Assembly: GCA_963930775.1 (NCBI GenBank)
Contig: OZ005693.1
Coordinates: 7,376,006 to 7,440,005, forward strand
DNA length: 64,000 nt
Reading direction: 5' to 3'
From: Cliona cf. orientalis
Taxonomy: Eukaryota; Porifera; Demospongiae; Clionaida; Clionaidae
Shown: piece by piece, positions 33,037-43,362 of the stretch
How positions within the stretch are numbered: the stretch's first letter is position 1
Layout of the letters: each line of letters begins with the position of its first letter
Position numbers and translations under genes: made by a program
Notes under the pieces: generated by a model
Databases searched by the model: none
The model's input: only the letters and a program-made list of their open reading frames with translations
Told to the model about the DNA's origin: nothing

Positions 33037-33663
33037 ACTTAAGATTGGTATAGTTGGAAGTTGGTAATGAGAAAACTAAAAATTGGAAACAAGAAATAAC
33101 CAAATTGGAAGTTGGTAATGAGAAAAGTCGAAATTGGTAATGGGAAATATCGAAATGGGTAATGGACATGACCCCTTCTGGGCCACCGCAGTAGTTAATG
33201 CCTATATGTAACTTAGTTAACTGTTGAATAACCTCACAAAGAAAGGCCCAGTGGGCACCTTGCATTAGCCTCAAATGGGGGTGAGCTGACATTTGAGGTA
33301 GCTAGTGGCGTAATTTTTGGCTTGTAATGACTGTAAAAACCAAATTAATCACATCCTGATGCTGCTCTTCCAAATAGATTATCGACCTTAGCAGGATATG
33401 GAGGCACAGTGAATATTATAGTGGTAACTATAACATTGCTTTGCCAAGGATAGTGTCATACAACCATCTGCAATATACAGTATAATGATTATTGTGAGTG
33501 AATTGTGCATTATGTGGGAAATATTCTCAAAAAAAACGTGCATTATAATAATTATTATGCGAAATATTCTCAAAAAAACGTTACTATTACATGTGTTCAC
33601 CCTAACAATAGCGTACAAACTACTATACATTAACTGTAGTGGCGGGAAGATAAAGTTTTGTTT
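33037..33663. repeat. Short GTTGGTAATGAGAAA repeats and A5 3' flank
   Basis: Between 33,040 and 33,165 the words AATTGGAAGTTGGTAATGAG and AATTGGTAATGGGAAA recur three to four times. From about 33,185 the A-type 3' flank begins and runs to the A5 stop codon. AATAATTATTATGCGAAATA near 33,545 is a local duplication of the adjacent sequence. Confidence 0.6.
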
Positions 33664-35502
33664 TTATGTTGTGTAGTCACTTTCTGAATCATCATCAGTA
33701 GCTGTTGTATTAGGGACATGTACAAGATAACGTGAGTACACTTCCTCAATATCTCTTTGACGAAATAAGATATCATCTCTCTCCCTGTACTTGTATTTCT
33801 TAGCTACAAATATGAACAGGGCAAAACCAAGCAGTCCCATCAATAATACAAAGCCTTGGTATACAGAGCAACAGCTTATTACAGATGGGAGAGTTAGAGG
33901 CCATGGTTGAGTGAGAGAGACGGGAAGGATGGCAGTTATTCCAATGAGTTGAAATACACCTTGAATAGCAAAAAACACCCCAACTAGTAGTCCCTTCATT
34001 GAGTGGGGGCTCTGAGCTGAGATGAATTCTAAAGTTGTAGTCGTGATCAAAAGTGGTCCAGTTCCAAGAAAGAAACTAGGTGCTATGAAAACACTCCAGT
34101 GCATGTGAAGAGGATTGTATTCCACTGTGTAATTATACTTGTAAATTTGAAACATACACTGGGTAACTGTGTTATGAGATTGCTCAATTCCATTTCCTGT
34201 CTGTGAGTGTCCTACCATGTCAATTATGAACATACTAATTACTCCAAGGAGAGACAAAACCACTCCTGTCCCCAGCCTAGTGAAAATCCTGGGCCGATTT
34301 CGCCTGAGTATGAAGAATATTATCCATATGTAGAAGGGAAAACTAATGTCAGTGAAAATAGCAATCAATCCTCCAGTGTCCACTATCTTAGGTACTAGGT
34401 TATGTATAGTGCAGTTTCTTTTTGAATAATGCCCTGCATAATGCCTTGATTGTGCTATGCCAGCATGAAAGCCGAAGAGGGGGAAGATGTATCTTGAAGC
34501 TGGTAGTTGAAGGATGAATAATGGTCCTATTGCTGCAAGGAAAAATAGTATTCTCAATAACGTTTTCACGTTCTCCACTTGTTCTGTTGTAAATGGTCCT
34601 CCATAAAGTTCCTTGGCAAAGTCAATTCTCGATGGAACGTAGTCGTCAGTGTAGGTAAAGGCACTACGACGAAGTGGGTATTTGTGCTTTATTGCAAAGT
34701 TCAGCACTCTATAAACTATTTTATATGGGTTATTTTGTCCATACTCAACAAGGAACCATTTGTGACGCTTCCAGCAGGTGATAGCATACAATATTGATAG
34801 CATTGAAAGTAAACTTACAGGCACTATAAGAAATAATGATAGCTCAGTATTTTTTCGTAAAGAAATGCAGTCAAATATATTTAGAAATGGTACATCAAGC
34901 ACGGAGCTACAAGTGAACACCCATGTGGCGTAATGTATGAAGAGTGCCAAGTGCTCGGTGGGTGCCTCAAACAACTGATCGAGTCCTAATTGAATGTAGT
35001 TTGCCTGAAATCCAACCAAACCAGTGATGAACAAAACAAGAACAAGGGAGAGTAGGATGATTACTGCAACGGTTTGCTTATACTGTGGTTGTAGTCCATG
35101 ATTAAGTGTAAGTCTACCATTTGATTCAACTGAATAAAATGCAATTGTACATGCAATCCCCAGAAGCATAAAACTGAATAACATCAAGGTTAGACTGAAC
35201 ATAGCTGTTCTAAATCTTCCACAGCGGACATCAGCGATGAATCCACTCAAAGGATAAAATATCATAATCAAAGTCAGTGTAACATACGGTATCAAATCGA
35301 GGATAGCCACATCTTCACTGCTTCCCAGTATTGACCCCGCTACCATATCTTGAATAAAAGTGTATGCTGTTCCTACCACTGTTGCCCATAAGATGATGAG
35401 TATAGCTGCCTTGGACGAGAGGCAAAGATACTTAAACTTTAGTAGCCGGTAAGAATTGAATCTTGATATGTGGTTTAGTAGAGGACTTGCTTCTGATGAC
35501 AT
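33664..35502 (-). CDS. POT/PTR (SLC15)-like transporter, subfamily A, copy 5
   Basis: Single-exon, 612 residues from MSSEASPLL, open throughout. It lacks the four residues RYAH after SILGS near residue 60 and has a four-residue duplication (HYAGHYSKR) in the loop near 355, both in-frame. All A signatures are kept: SGFIADVRCGRFRT, NYIQLGLDQLFEAP, GGPFTTEQVENVKT and EFISAQSPHSMKG. The IEEVYSRYL tail ends DDDSESDYTT. Much of TM5-6 is nearly the same as in A6, so the two are probably the closest pair. Its downstream module partners are broken: hydrolase at 41.4 kb and B at 43.1 kb. Confidence 0.86.
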   Translation of the reverse strand: MSSEASPLLNHISRFNSYRLLKFKYLCLSSKAAILIILWATVVGTAYTFIQDMVAGSILGSSEDVAILDLIPYVTLTLIMIFYPLSGFIADVRCGRFRTAMFSLTLMLFSFMLLGIACTIAFYSVESNGRLTLNHGLQPQYKQTVAVIILLSLVLVLFITGLVGFQANYIQLGLDQLFEAPTEHLALFIHYATWVFTCSSVLDVPFLNIFDCISLRKNTELSLFLIVPVSLLSMLSILYAITCWKRHKWFLVEYGQNNPYKIVYRVLNFAIKHKYPLRRSAFTYTDDYVPSRIDFAKELYGGPFTTEQVENVKTLLRILFFLAAIGPLFILQLPASRYIFPLFGFHAGIAQSRHYAGHYSKRNCTIHNLVPKIVDTGGLIAIFTDISFPFYIWIIFFILRRNRPRIFTRLGTGVVLSLLGVISMFIIDMVGHSQTGNGIEQSHNTVTQCMFQIYKYNYTVEYNPLHMHWSVFIAPSFFLGTGPLLITTTTLEFISAQSPHSMKGLLVGVFFAIQGVFQLIGITAILPVSLTQPWPLTLPSVISCCSVYQGFVLLMGLLGFALFIFVAKKYKYRERDDILFRQRDIEEVYSRYLVHVPNTTATDDDSESDYTT

Positions 35503-35699
35503 GATCTCTACATTTCAGTACACAAAAGTCATGGAACTGAATACTTATGAAGCTGTGGATAATGAGCTATATTACTTTTCTGATCACTATATTTTAGTTA
35601 TAAATGCCAGTTAGAATAACCATAGATTACGTTTACACTGAAAGTAGCTATAGTTTCAACATCAATTCGTTAAGCCTATATTAAACTTGTCAGTTGCCT
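35503..35699 (-). promoter_or_regulatory. Conserved 5' flank of transporter A5
   Basis: Matches the A2 and A6 upstream block almost base for base (CATGGAACTGAATACTTATG, TGGATAATGAGCTATATTAC, CACTGAAAGTAGCTATAG). Probably contains the promoter. Confidence 0.42.
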
Positions 35700-36351
35700 A
35701 GCATAATGTCATATAATTTATGATATTTATGTGCAATTGTTATTGGTACAGGTTTGCTCTTATGGTTTTACTGAATATCCAGGGGATAACTTGTTATTGT
35801 TGCTAAGATTTAACGTACGCCACGGTTTGTCTAGTGTGCATGACAACCAAGATTTTTTTGGGTTTCAGCAGAGCATAAGGGCTGATATGAGCATAGCTAG
35901 AATTGTGAGGCCTACACGATCCGTTCCTGTGTGTTTAGCTTTGTATACGTACACGTACTCATATGATCATGTTGCTATGTCATCACTCACCATTATAGTA
36001 ATGTGGCAGCTGCACTGTGGTTGTAGTTGAGCTATAGCTATGCTTCACTGTTATAATGTACATTAGCAATCAAAAAAGGTATGTAGCATAAACGTACTAT
36101 ACAGGAAGGTAGGAAGCTCACACAGCATAACTTAACATGCACTATAGAATGAATATAGCAGCTATGCTAGCATGCCGGTCTGGTGGATTAGCCCTTCTGC
36201 TAGTGTATATTTAACTTTTGGTAAACCATAAGCCATATTACATAATAATGCACATATACAGAGCAACTAACAGTTTGTATTTTTGTGACACATTAATTTT
36301 AGCTAAAGTTTGATACTATCCTGCATAGCAGTTGCATACTACATGTAATTA
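35700..36351. repeat. Distal 5' repeat of the transporter unit, copy 2, split by an LTR element
   Basis: Same block as 16,257-17,000 and 57,340-58,380. It continues after the LTR element from 40,776 (ATTATGTAGGATAGCTATTT). The copy at 58,280-58,320 has no insertion and gives the empty site. Confidence 0.75.
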
Positions 36352-36607
36352 TGTAGCGCATCGTACTCAGGCAGTAATATGGCTGGCTAGTTAGATTCAC
36401 AGTTGAGCTCAGGAAGGTTAATAGATTGTATATCTGCCCCTTGGGGCCTTAGTGCAAGACTTAAATACACAGAGGTACATGTGACAGCAAGACAAAACAA
36501 TTAGATGACATGATACAAGTCTTGGGATTTAGGCAGCTGAACAATACAAGATATAATAAACAATGAGTTAGACTTGACTCCACCAGAGCCGAGTAGTCTT
36601 TGCTACA
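36352..36607 (-). repeat. 3' LTR of the gypsy-type element
   Basis: 256 bp, TGTAGC at one end and GCTACA at the other. It contains an extra 9-bp stretch (AGATGACAT) lacking in the other LTR. Internal to it, the minus strand has the purine-rich GGAGGGGGGAGTAA (36,608-36,621), the expected polypurine tract. Confidence 0.92.
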
Positions 36608-38096
36608 TTACTCCCCCCTCCGACAAGATGTGTCCTCACAGCTGGAACTATATTCTGGAAAGGTTACAACATCCCCATACCAATCTGGTGGCCGTCTAGT
36701 TCTAGTTGAGCGTCTGAGAGGTGGTGGTGATGGAGAGTCCTGCCGGAGACTACTTTATTGCTCTCTTTGGTCATCTGTACTGTATCGGGGATCACTTCGT
36801 TGCTTGGTTACGTTAGGGGTACGCGTTTTCGTTATGCCCAGGAGTTTGCATAGTTCTTTGACGAGGGTAGATTCGAAGTTTTTCCCTTGATCTGTGTGCA
36901 GCTGTTTCGGGATTCCAAATAGGCAGATAAATTCTTAGATGAAAATATTCGCCACTGTGGTGGCTCCCATATCTCGCATAGGAAATGCTTCTTTCCACTT
37001 AGTGAAATAATCTCCAATTACTAGGATGTATTTATTTCCCTTCCTCGTTTCTGGTAAAGGCCCCAATATGTCCATAGCCGCCCGCTCGAATGGTGCTCGG
37101 GGTAGATCTATTTGAAGTGGTGCTCGAGGACATTTGTTGGGCGACTTCCTAGAGCAGCATTTGTCACAATTGTTGCACACATCTCTCCTCTGTCCTACCC
37201 AATAGAAACGAGATCTCACTTTCTCCAGTGTTTTCCTGAGTCCCATGTGGCCCCCTACAGGAGAGCTGTGTAAACCAGTAAGCACATCGTCTGCCAATTG
37301 CAATCGCTTGTTAGTTCCCCCGCCGGGAAGGTCTTGCATTTCCTCTGGTGTCCAAGTTGGCACCCAAGATGTTGACATCTCCAGACTACATGTATGTGTA
37401 TTTGTTTGGTCTTCTTGTGAACTCAAGCATGAAAGGGCATCAGCATTTGCATGCTTCTTGCCAGGACGATGCAGAACATCAAAATCAAATTCAGATAGTA
37501 CTTCTAGCCATCTGGCGACTTGACCCTCTGGCTCATGGAAATTATGCAGCCATTTTAGGGAATTGTGGTCCGTGCGTACTTGAAATCTCCTCCCATAAAG
37601 GTAAGGGCGGTAGGTGGGTACCAGAGCTAACATTTCCCTCCTCGTGGTACAATATTTTCGCTCTGCTTTAGTCAATGTCCAACTAGCATAGGCAACGACT
37701 CTCGTGGCCATCAATATTTTGCGATATTTTCACTCTGCTTTAGTCAATGTCCTACTAGCATAGGCAATGACTCTCTTGTGGCCATCAATATTTTGCGCAA
37801 ACCAAACCAAACCTATAGGCAATGACTCTCTCGTGGCCATCAATATTTTGTGATAGCACAGCACCTATGCCGTCTTGGCTCGCATCAGTGTCCAGTATGA
37901 GCTGATGATCAAACTGTGGGTACGCCAGGACTGGAGCCGTTGTCAAATATTTGACGCTTCTATGCAAGAGATGGCATTTGGCAGGTTTGAGCTTGAGGCC
38001 AGCAGTCTTCGAGCGAGTGAAGACCTCTCGCAAGCGATGAAAGTGATTCTCGACGGACTCACTGAAGATTATAATAATTATCATCAATGTACACAA
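36608..38096 (-). pseudogene. RT C-terminal part, RNase H and integrase remnants
   Basis: The 37,785-38,096 frame has LREVFTRSKTAGLKLKPAKC (RT end), then passes abruptly from VKYL to TTAPVLAYPQF, so the connection domain of roughly 130 residues is missing. LDTDASQDGIGAVLSQ starts RNase H. The 36,935-37,714 frame continues with ERKYCTTRREMLALV, TDHNSLKWL and GKKHANADALS, then an H-H-C-C integrase zinc finger (VGGHMG to CNNCDKC) and AMDILGPLP carrying the first catalytic Asp. HTDQGKNFES with the second Asp is found in another frame near 36,870-36,900; the catalytic Glu region is missing. Confidence 0.85.
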
Positions 38097-39480
38097 GACA
38101 GGTTTCCCAGTGTAGTCCGGATAGCACCTGCTCCATCAGCCTCTGGAATGTTCCCAGAGCGTTGCACAGTCCAAAGGGCATAACTTTGAACTGGAACAAA
38201 CCATAAGGAGTAGTGAAGGCCGTTTTTTCTCGGTCTGCAGGATCTACTTCGACCTGCCAGTATCCACTGGCTAGATCTAGGGTAGAGAACCATCGAGCGG
38301 AATTAAGGGTATCAAGAGTGTCGTCGATCCGTGGTAGAGGCTGGGCATCCTTCTCGGTGATTTCATTCACACGACGAAAATCTATACAGAATCGAGTAGA
38401 GCCATCTTTCTTTTTCACCAACACTATAGGGGATGCCCATGGCCCAGCTGCAGGTTCGATTATGCCTTTAGCAAGCATTCCATCCAAAAGATTTTTCGTC
38501 TCCTCTCTTTGGTGAAAGGGTAGTCGTCGAGGTGCTTGCTTAATGGGATTAGCTTCCCCAGTATCAATTTTATGGTATACCAGGCTGGTTCGTCCCAAGT
38601 CTTCGTTTCCACTACAAAAGATATTGCTGAATTCGTTCAAAAGTGAGCCAAGTCCCTGCCTTTCGTGGTGGGAGAGGCCTTCTGCTTTGGTTACCAACTG
38701 CTCCATTACTTCACTGACTTTCGGGTGCGTATTGTCGACTGTTTTAGGGTCTGCAAGCTGTTGCTCGTGAGGAAGTGGAACATCCTGCAAGGTACAGACT
38801 TCATCTTGCTCCCATAGAGGATGCAGAGTTCCTATCTGCTTGTTGGGATAAACTGTTATGGACTCTGTGGAAGGATTAAGGACTTGAACCACAGTATTCG
38901 AGACGTTTAGTGGGGAAAGGGAGCGTGCAATTAACACACCATGTTTTTCCATGAATTTCGCAGCTGGTTCCACCATAGCAGCACCTTGCTGTCCTTCTGT
39001 CGCATGCCGATCAGTTATCTTCACTTGTAGCATCATCTGGCAGCGCCCGGGTATCACCTGCCTTTCAGTAAGCCTCAGGTGACACACTGGAGAGGCATGG
39101 ATCGCAGAAGTGGAGAGGTCAATCTGTTCCCTCCTTCCCCCAGCCATGAGAGTCTTGCTCTGCAAATCTAAGACACACTGATGCTTAAGGAGAAAGTCTG
39201 CCCCAATGAGGCAATCTTGTGTGAGTTGACGAGCTATTAGCACCGGGTGGTCCTGCTGCACTCCACCAATAGTCAGCAATACACTTGTTCTTCCCAGAAG
39301 ATCCAGTGGCTCCCCGTTGGCTGCAACTACGGGGCAATCTGCATGCTCCAACTGGTTGTCACAGGCCCCGGGATGTGCCTTCCTCCAGACATCTTCTCGC
39401 ACAAGTGATCCTGCCGATCCCGTATCCACCAGCATTCGGGTAGCAAGCCCTGCAACAGAACCCTATATATATATAGAAGA
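38059..39480 (-). pseudogene. Protease and reverse-transcriptase part of the gypsy-type pol
   Basis: The protease active site reads MLVDTGSAGSLV near 39,400-39,435. RT follows with GIIEPAAGPWASPIVLVKKK, FCIDFRRVNEIT, WFSTLDLASGYWQVEV, FQFKVMPFGLCNALGTFQRL and the catalytic CLVYIDDN, after which the frame is lost (YYNLQ, stop). The FGLCNA and YIDD motifs are of Ty3/gypsy type. The junction with gag (39,440-39,557) contains an AT microsatellite and stop codons. Confidence 0.88.
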
Positions 39481-39557
39481 ATTAACAGAAGCACTAGTAC
39501 TAGGATAGTGGGTCTCGGATGTATCTGCCGACGGCTAACCCGCACCGTCGGCGCGTC

Positions 39558-40503
39558 CTAGTTTAAAGGATGGGATCTGCATGAATTGGCTTCCTGATGA
39601 CAGTTCCTAGTGTCGCCAATCCGAGGACAATCTCTTCTTATGTGTCCCCTTCCACCACACTCCCAGCAAGTAACATCTTTGGTCCTGGCTCGTTGCTGTC
39701 CTCGTCCAGCCTGAAGACGGCTCAACTGCTCAGACAATTCTTTCACTTGTTTAGAGAGGGTGTCGATCATTTGGTCCCTCTGCGATGTAGGTCTTGTTCC
39801 ACTGGCAGTGGACGCAACAGCGATAGGCGACTGTGACCGTTTGATGATAGGATCTTCCGTTAGCGCTGCAGCCTCAGGGTGTGGGCGTTCCTGAAGCAAG
39901 CGTTTTTGAGCTGTCTCAACATGTCTCCTGCTGGCTTGCAATCCTGAGGGCATCATCCAGTGTTGCAGGGACATCTTTCATCAGCCGAAGTTGAATAGAA
40001 GGTGATCGCACCCCCTGTATAAACTGATTTTGTAGCAGCTCCGCACGCTGCTCCGGCGGCCATCGTGGGTAGGCTTTATCTGCTAATACTCTCAGAGCTC
40101 CAGAAAACTCCCACAGCGATTCCCCTGGCCTCTGTATTCGACTCTGCAACTTGAACTGCCATTCCATTTCACTACCAGCTGGTGCATAATGTTGACGCAA
40201 ACAGTCACGTACAGTTCCATAATCCGCGGAATTCTCCAACCCCTGTCGTGACACAACTCCAAAGGGCTCATCTTCCAACAGAGAAAGAAGTTCCTTCACC
40301 CACTGGTCCACAGGAATGTTCGCTTGTCTCGCATACATTTCAAATCGCTTCAACCAGAGGTCAAGGTCTCCCTTAGCTGCAAACCTTGAAGGGGGACGAA
40401 GACTCATCCTTACAAGTCTCGGTTCAACTGTTACAGCAGCAGGGGTTACAGCAGTAGGAGGTGATCCCCCTTCTCCTTCCTCGTTGTTCTCCGTATCCGA
40501 CAT
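39558..40503 (-). pseudogene. gag of the gypsy-type element, frameshifted
   Basis: The frame from ATG 40,503 (MSDTENNEEGEGG) runs through a capsid-like helical region (LDLWLKRFEMYARQANIP, LRQHYAPAG, ESLWEFSGAL, LQNQFIQGV) and stops at 39,916. The overlapping frame 39,558-39,974 continues with a coiled segment (LSKQVKELSEQLSRLQAG) and one CCHC zinc knuckle, CWECGGRGHIRRDC. A small indel near 39,920-39,935 separates the two. The open frame upstream of 40,503 is LTR and primer-site sequence. Confidence 0.88.
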
Positions 40504-40509
40504 CTTAGA

Positions 40510-40527
40510 ATCCCACTCCTGACACCA
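40510..40527 (-). other. Primer-binding site, tRNA-Leu type
   Basis: On the minus strand the 5' LTR is followed, after one base, by TGGTGTCAGGAGTGGGAT. This is the 18-base complement of a tRNA 3' end ATCCCACTCCTGACACCA. From memory, that is the acceptor and T-arm end of animal tRNA-Leu(CAG). Confidence 0.85.
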
Positions 40528-40528
40528 A

Positions 40529-40775
40529 TGTAGTGCACCATACTCAGGCAATAATATGGCTGGCTAGTCAGATTCACAGTTGAGCTCAGGAAGGTTAATA
40601 GATTGTATATCCGCCCCTTGGGGCCTTAGTGCAAGACTTAAATACACAGAGGTGCATATGACAGCAAGACAAAACAATTGATACAAGTCTTGGGATTTAG
40701 GCAGCTGAACAATACAAGATATAATAAACAATGAGTTAGACTTGACTCCACCAGAGCCAAGTAGTCTTTGCTACA
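40529..40775 (-). repeat. 5' LTR of the gypsy-type element
   Basis: 247 bp, matching the other LTR except for nine substitutions and a 9-bp deletion. It begins TGTAGTGCAC on the plus strand and ends GCTACA. Confidence 0.92.
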
Positions 40776-41005
40776 ATTACATTATGTAGGATAGCTATTT
40801 GCTGCTTTTTGAACCATAATCATCTAGGACGATAGTCTAGGTCTGTTATATCAGTCTTTGTTCTTCTTTTAGATTGGATACCAGTTCGTCTATGTTTGAG
40901 AGCATAAGATCAAGGATGTTGCCTTTAATTGGCGTGAGTAGGTTGATCAATATTAATTGTGTAAATGAGTTGTCGAAGCTCCCTACATATTGCAATCCAT
41001 TGATC
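40776..41005. repeat. Rest of the distal 5' repeat and a LINE endonuclease fragment
   Basis: The transporter distal repeat continues to about 40,875. Then comes GCATAAGATCAAGGATGTTG, a piece of the non-LTR retrotransposon endonuclease region also found at 45,590, 47,460 and 58,410. Sequence breaks off at the N gap. Confidence 0.6.
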
Positions 41006-41205
41006 NNNNNNNNNNNNNNNNNNNNNNNNNNNNNNNNNNNNNNNNNNNNNNNNNNNNNNNNNNNNNNNNNNNNNNNNNNNNNNNNNNNNNNNNNNNNNNN
41101 NNNNNNNNNNNNNNNNNNNNNNNNNNNNNNNNNNNNNNNNNNNNNNNNNNNNNNNNNNNNNNNNNNNNNNNNNNNNNNNNNNNNNNNNNNNNNNNNNNNN
41201 NNNNN
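41006..41205. other. Assembly gap of 200 N
   Basis: Exactly 200 unknown bases. Open frames running through the gap are meaningless. The homologous stretch at about 45,680-45,925 suggests the missing part is the linker between the LINE fragment and the hydrolase pseudogene flank. Confidence 0.98.
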
Positions 41206-41430
41206 CCAGTGACTTGAGTATTATTCAGTGAAACCATAGATGGTGAAACTTCCAGAAACTATAACCATATTTTTGTTATTTTTGCCATAGCGCGCACACA
41301 CAAATAAGATGGTACGGGGATGTTAGCCTTGGTTGACTGTTCCTCCATTCCACTATTCCATTTCACCATTCCATTGAATATATAGACACCGATTTGGTGC
41401 TTGGGCTCTGGCAAGACTTCCAGAACCATT

Positions 41431-42608
41431 CTAATGAAGTGTGGCTTTAGCCAATACAGAATAAGCTCAATGCTATTGACCGAGTAAAAAAAGGACCCTG
41501 AAATATCTGTTGCATTTAACAGCACAGCTTCAGTTTTTGGATCCATAGCATGCAATTGTAATTTTATTTGATGTTTGCTGAATGGACCATCTTCCCTCAG
41601 CATTATTATGGCATTCTTAATTGGGCATATGTGGTAATTATAACTATGTTCTTGCCCAAACTCACTATTTCAGTGATAGTGCAGCCCCTGCACAACGCTA
41701 ATGTTGAGCAAATATTAATTGCAATTAAGAACGGTAGTGACACTGCCTATGTTAACACATTGGGTATTGATAAGTGTTCCGGGGGCTAAAGCTTGCTGCA
41801 TATTATGAAGCAGGTCCAGGAATGAAAGTTGGAGACACAGCCAACATTGGCAATTGAATAATTGAAGCTCAATGAAACCCAGAAGTTAAGCATGATATAC
41901 CTAAGAATTGGTTAGCCCACATGAACTAGGGCATGCAATTACAGTACTTACCTGTTTGCCAATCTTTGGATCTACCGTTAGTGTAATCATCACCCCCTTC
42001 CACTTCAATGAAGTACAAGGAGGAATTTGGGTGATAAAGGGCGGCCTGAGACAATGCAGACACACAGTGATGGGGAGATCCAGGATGCTTCTTTTACAGA
42101 CTAAGCGTCCTTACAACCAGCCACTTGAACCTTTTGGCATGCACGATGCACTCCCCATCAAGGACTTCTGCTTGTCCCTGGTCACCGATAAGAAGATAAA
42201 GCCTTAGGGTGGATGGAAGGGGTATATAAACGATAAAGATAGCCAGCTGCTGTTCACAGTAAGCATACGATAGCTTCACAATCGTTGTGCAATAAATAGA
42301 AAGGAGCACATGTTTCATTGCTGCACTGAGCATGCTCAGTTGTTGTATGATGTCATCCTGAACTATAGTATACCACAACTATCTGACAGTCAGCTAACTG
42401 TGTATTAAACTGTGTTGATGCACTTTCATTGTGCATGAACACTTGCTTTGGTTTGCCTCAACCTGGAGATCTGTACAACTATTTTTCCCTAGCCAGTGCC
42501 TATTCTCACTATGGCTGCTGGGGAGCGACTGATGACCTCTCTGACCTCACCACACCAAAGTATCAGGACATACTAGAAGTTACAAAGATGTTACAGAGTA
42601 CTGGGTAG
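41431..42608 (+). pseudogene. Broken hydrolase copy of module 3
   Basis: Homology starts at the SNEVWN codons (TAATGAAGTGTGG). It continues with deletions and frameshifts through the WTIFPQ, YFSDSAAP and YEAGPG regions, and ends with the intact-looking YGCWGATDD end and a stop at 42,606. The N-terminal 335 residues are missing. A foreign segment (41,914-42,447) splits the copy between KNW and GLPRPG. The upstream flank (accatagatggtgaaacttc type) is shared with 45.9, 48.2 and 59.0 kb. Confidence 0.88.
41914..42447. mobile_element. Insertion in the hydrolase pseudogene, shared with module 4
   Basis: 534 bases absent from the intact gene, bounded by TTGGTT on both sides (41,908-41,913 and 42,448-42,453). 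The same insert is at 59,834-60,361. It contains a 99-residue plus-strand frame, a minus-strand stretch ending in a strong CAG/GTAAGTACTG donor, and GGTATATAAACG. No terminal repeats or known family were recognised, so it may be a retrocopied or duplicated gene piece. Confidence 0.6.
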
Positions 42609-43062
42609 AGGCATAAACATCAGACCTGGTCTGCTGTTGAGTTTATGTGGCATATTATATTAGCTTATTCTTTTGGATTGTGGTTCATATAATAAATCCG
42701 CAAATTTCCCTGCCGTACATTCAATGTGTATATCCAATTTAGTATTGATGGAATAGTGTAGTATTAATAACTCAGATTTGTAGAGAGCTCTAGCTACAGA
42801 GTGTTATAGTAGCTAGCTAGTCATGAGTCATCAGAGTTATTGGGCTCATTTTAAATATGCTGGTGCATGGATTGCTCATTATCAAAACATAAAGAGTAGC
42901 TACATTGAGCATAGTATTATATTATCTCTGAGTGCATACAATTTTAACAACAACACTAATTTGAAGTCATGTGTAGGCTAGCATTATAATTTGGGAAGTT
43001 TATGGACTGATGTATACTGCTGCAAATTAACTTTAATGATAAAAAGTGTTGTTTGATCACTT
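42609..43062. repeat. GH-B convergent spacer, module 3 copy
   Basis: Matches 24,309-24,743 and 60,530-61,224 (GTTGAGTTTATGTGGCATAT, TTGGATTGTGGTTCATA, CATGAGTCATCAGAGT). No gene. Confidence 0.7.
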
Positions 43063-43362
43063 TTAAGAATTGTTGGATGAACTCACTGGCGGTGTGAGAT
43101 AACGGCTGAATACTTCCTCGATTTCCTGTTGACTAAAATTTTCGTGATCCCTTTTTCTGTATTTATATCGTTTAATTATTATTAAGAATAGTATCAGACC
43201 AACCAGCCCAATAATACTGGTAATGAATAAGTGAATAAATCCGCAACTGACCGCTGTAGGCATCTGGGTCCAATGCTGATTGAAGGAGAGAGGAAGGGTG
43301 AGAATGTATCCAACTAGTTGAAAGAAGCCTTGAATGGCAAAGAAAATGCCAACTAGGAGACC
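43063..43362 (-). pseudogene. C-terminal fragment of a subfamily B transporter
   Basis: Encodes the last 100 or so residues: GLLVGIFFAIQGFFQLVGY, then the TM12 region and the tail SQQEIEEVFSRYL. At 43,362 homology to B stops within the codons before GLLVG. The sequence switches to the distal transporter repeat (GTGTACATTATGGTAAACC), so an ectopic junction or deletion removed the first 480 residues. Confidence 0.88.

Larger units (their letters stand above)
36352..40775 (-). mobile_element. Ty3/gypsy-type LTR retrotransposon, defective
   Basis: A 4.4-kb element lying on the minus strand, with LTRs at both ends (TGTAGC...GCTACA), a tRNA-Leu-type primer site, a purine tract next to the 3' LTR, and remnants of gag, protease, RT, RNase H and integrase in the Ty3/gypsy order. 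The flank AATTA/ATTA is duplicated (4-5 bp, ambiguous because an A can be placed on either side). Frameshifts in gag, a large deletion between RT and RNase H, a local duplication near 37,680-37,855 and a shortened integrase show it cannot move by itself. I count nine substitutions and one 9-bp indel between the LTRs, so insertion is not very recent. Confidence 0.93.

Noticed and set aside
37245-38770. Plus-strand frames within the LTR element
   Set aside because: Antisense shadows of the minus-strand pol sequence.
40874-41237. Open frames spanning the N gap
   Set aside because: They consist mostly of unknown residues.
41908-42207. 99-residue plus-strand frame in the hydrolase insert, conserved in a second copy
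   Set aside because: The two copies are nearly identical at DNA level from recent duplication, so conservation says nothing about coding; no domain is recognisable.
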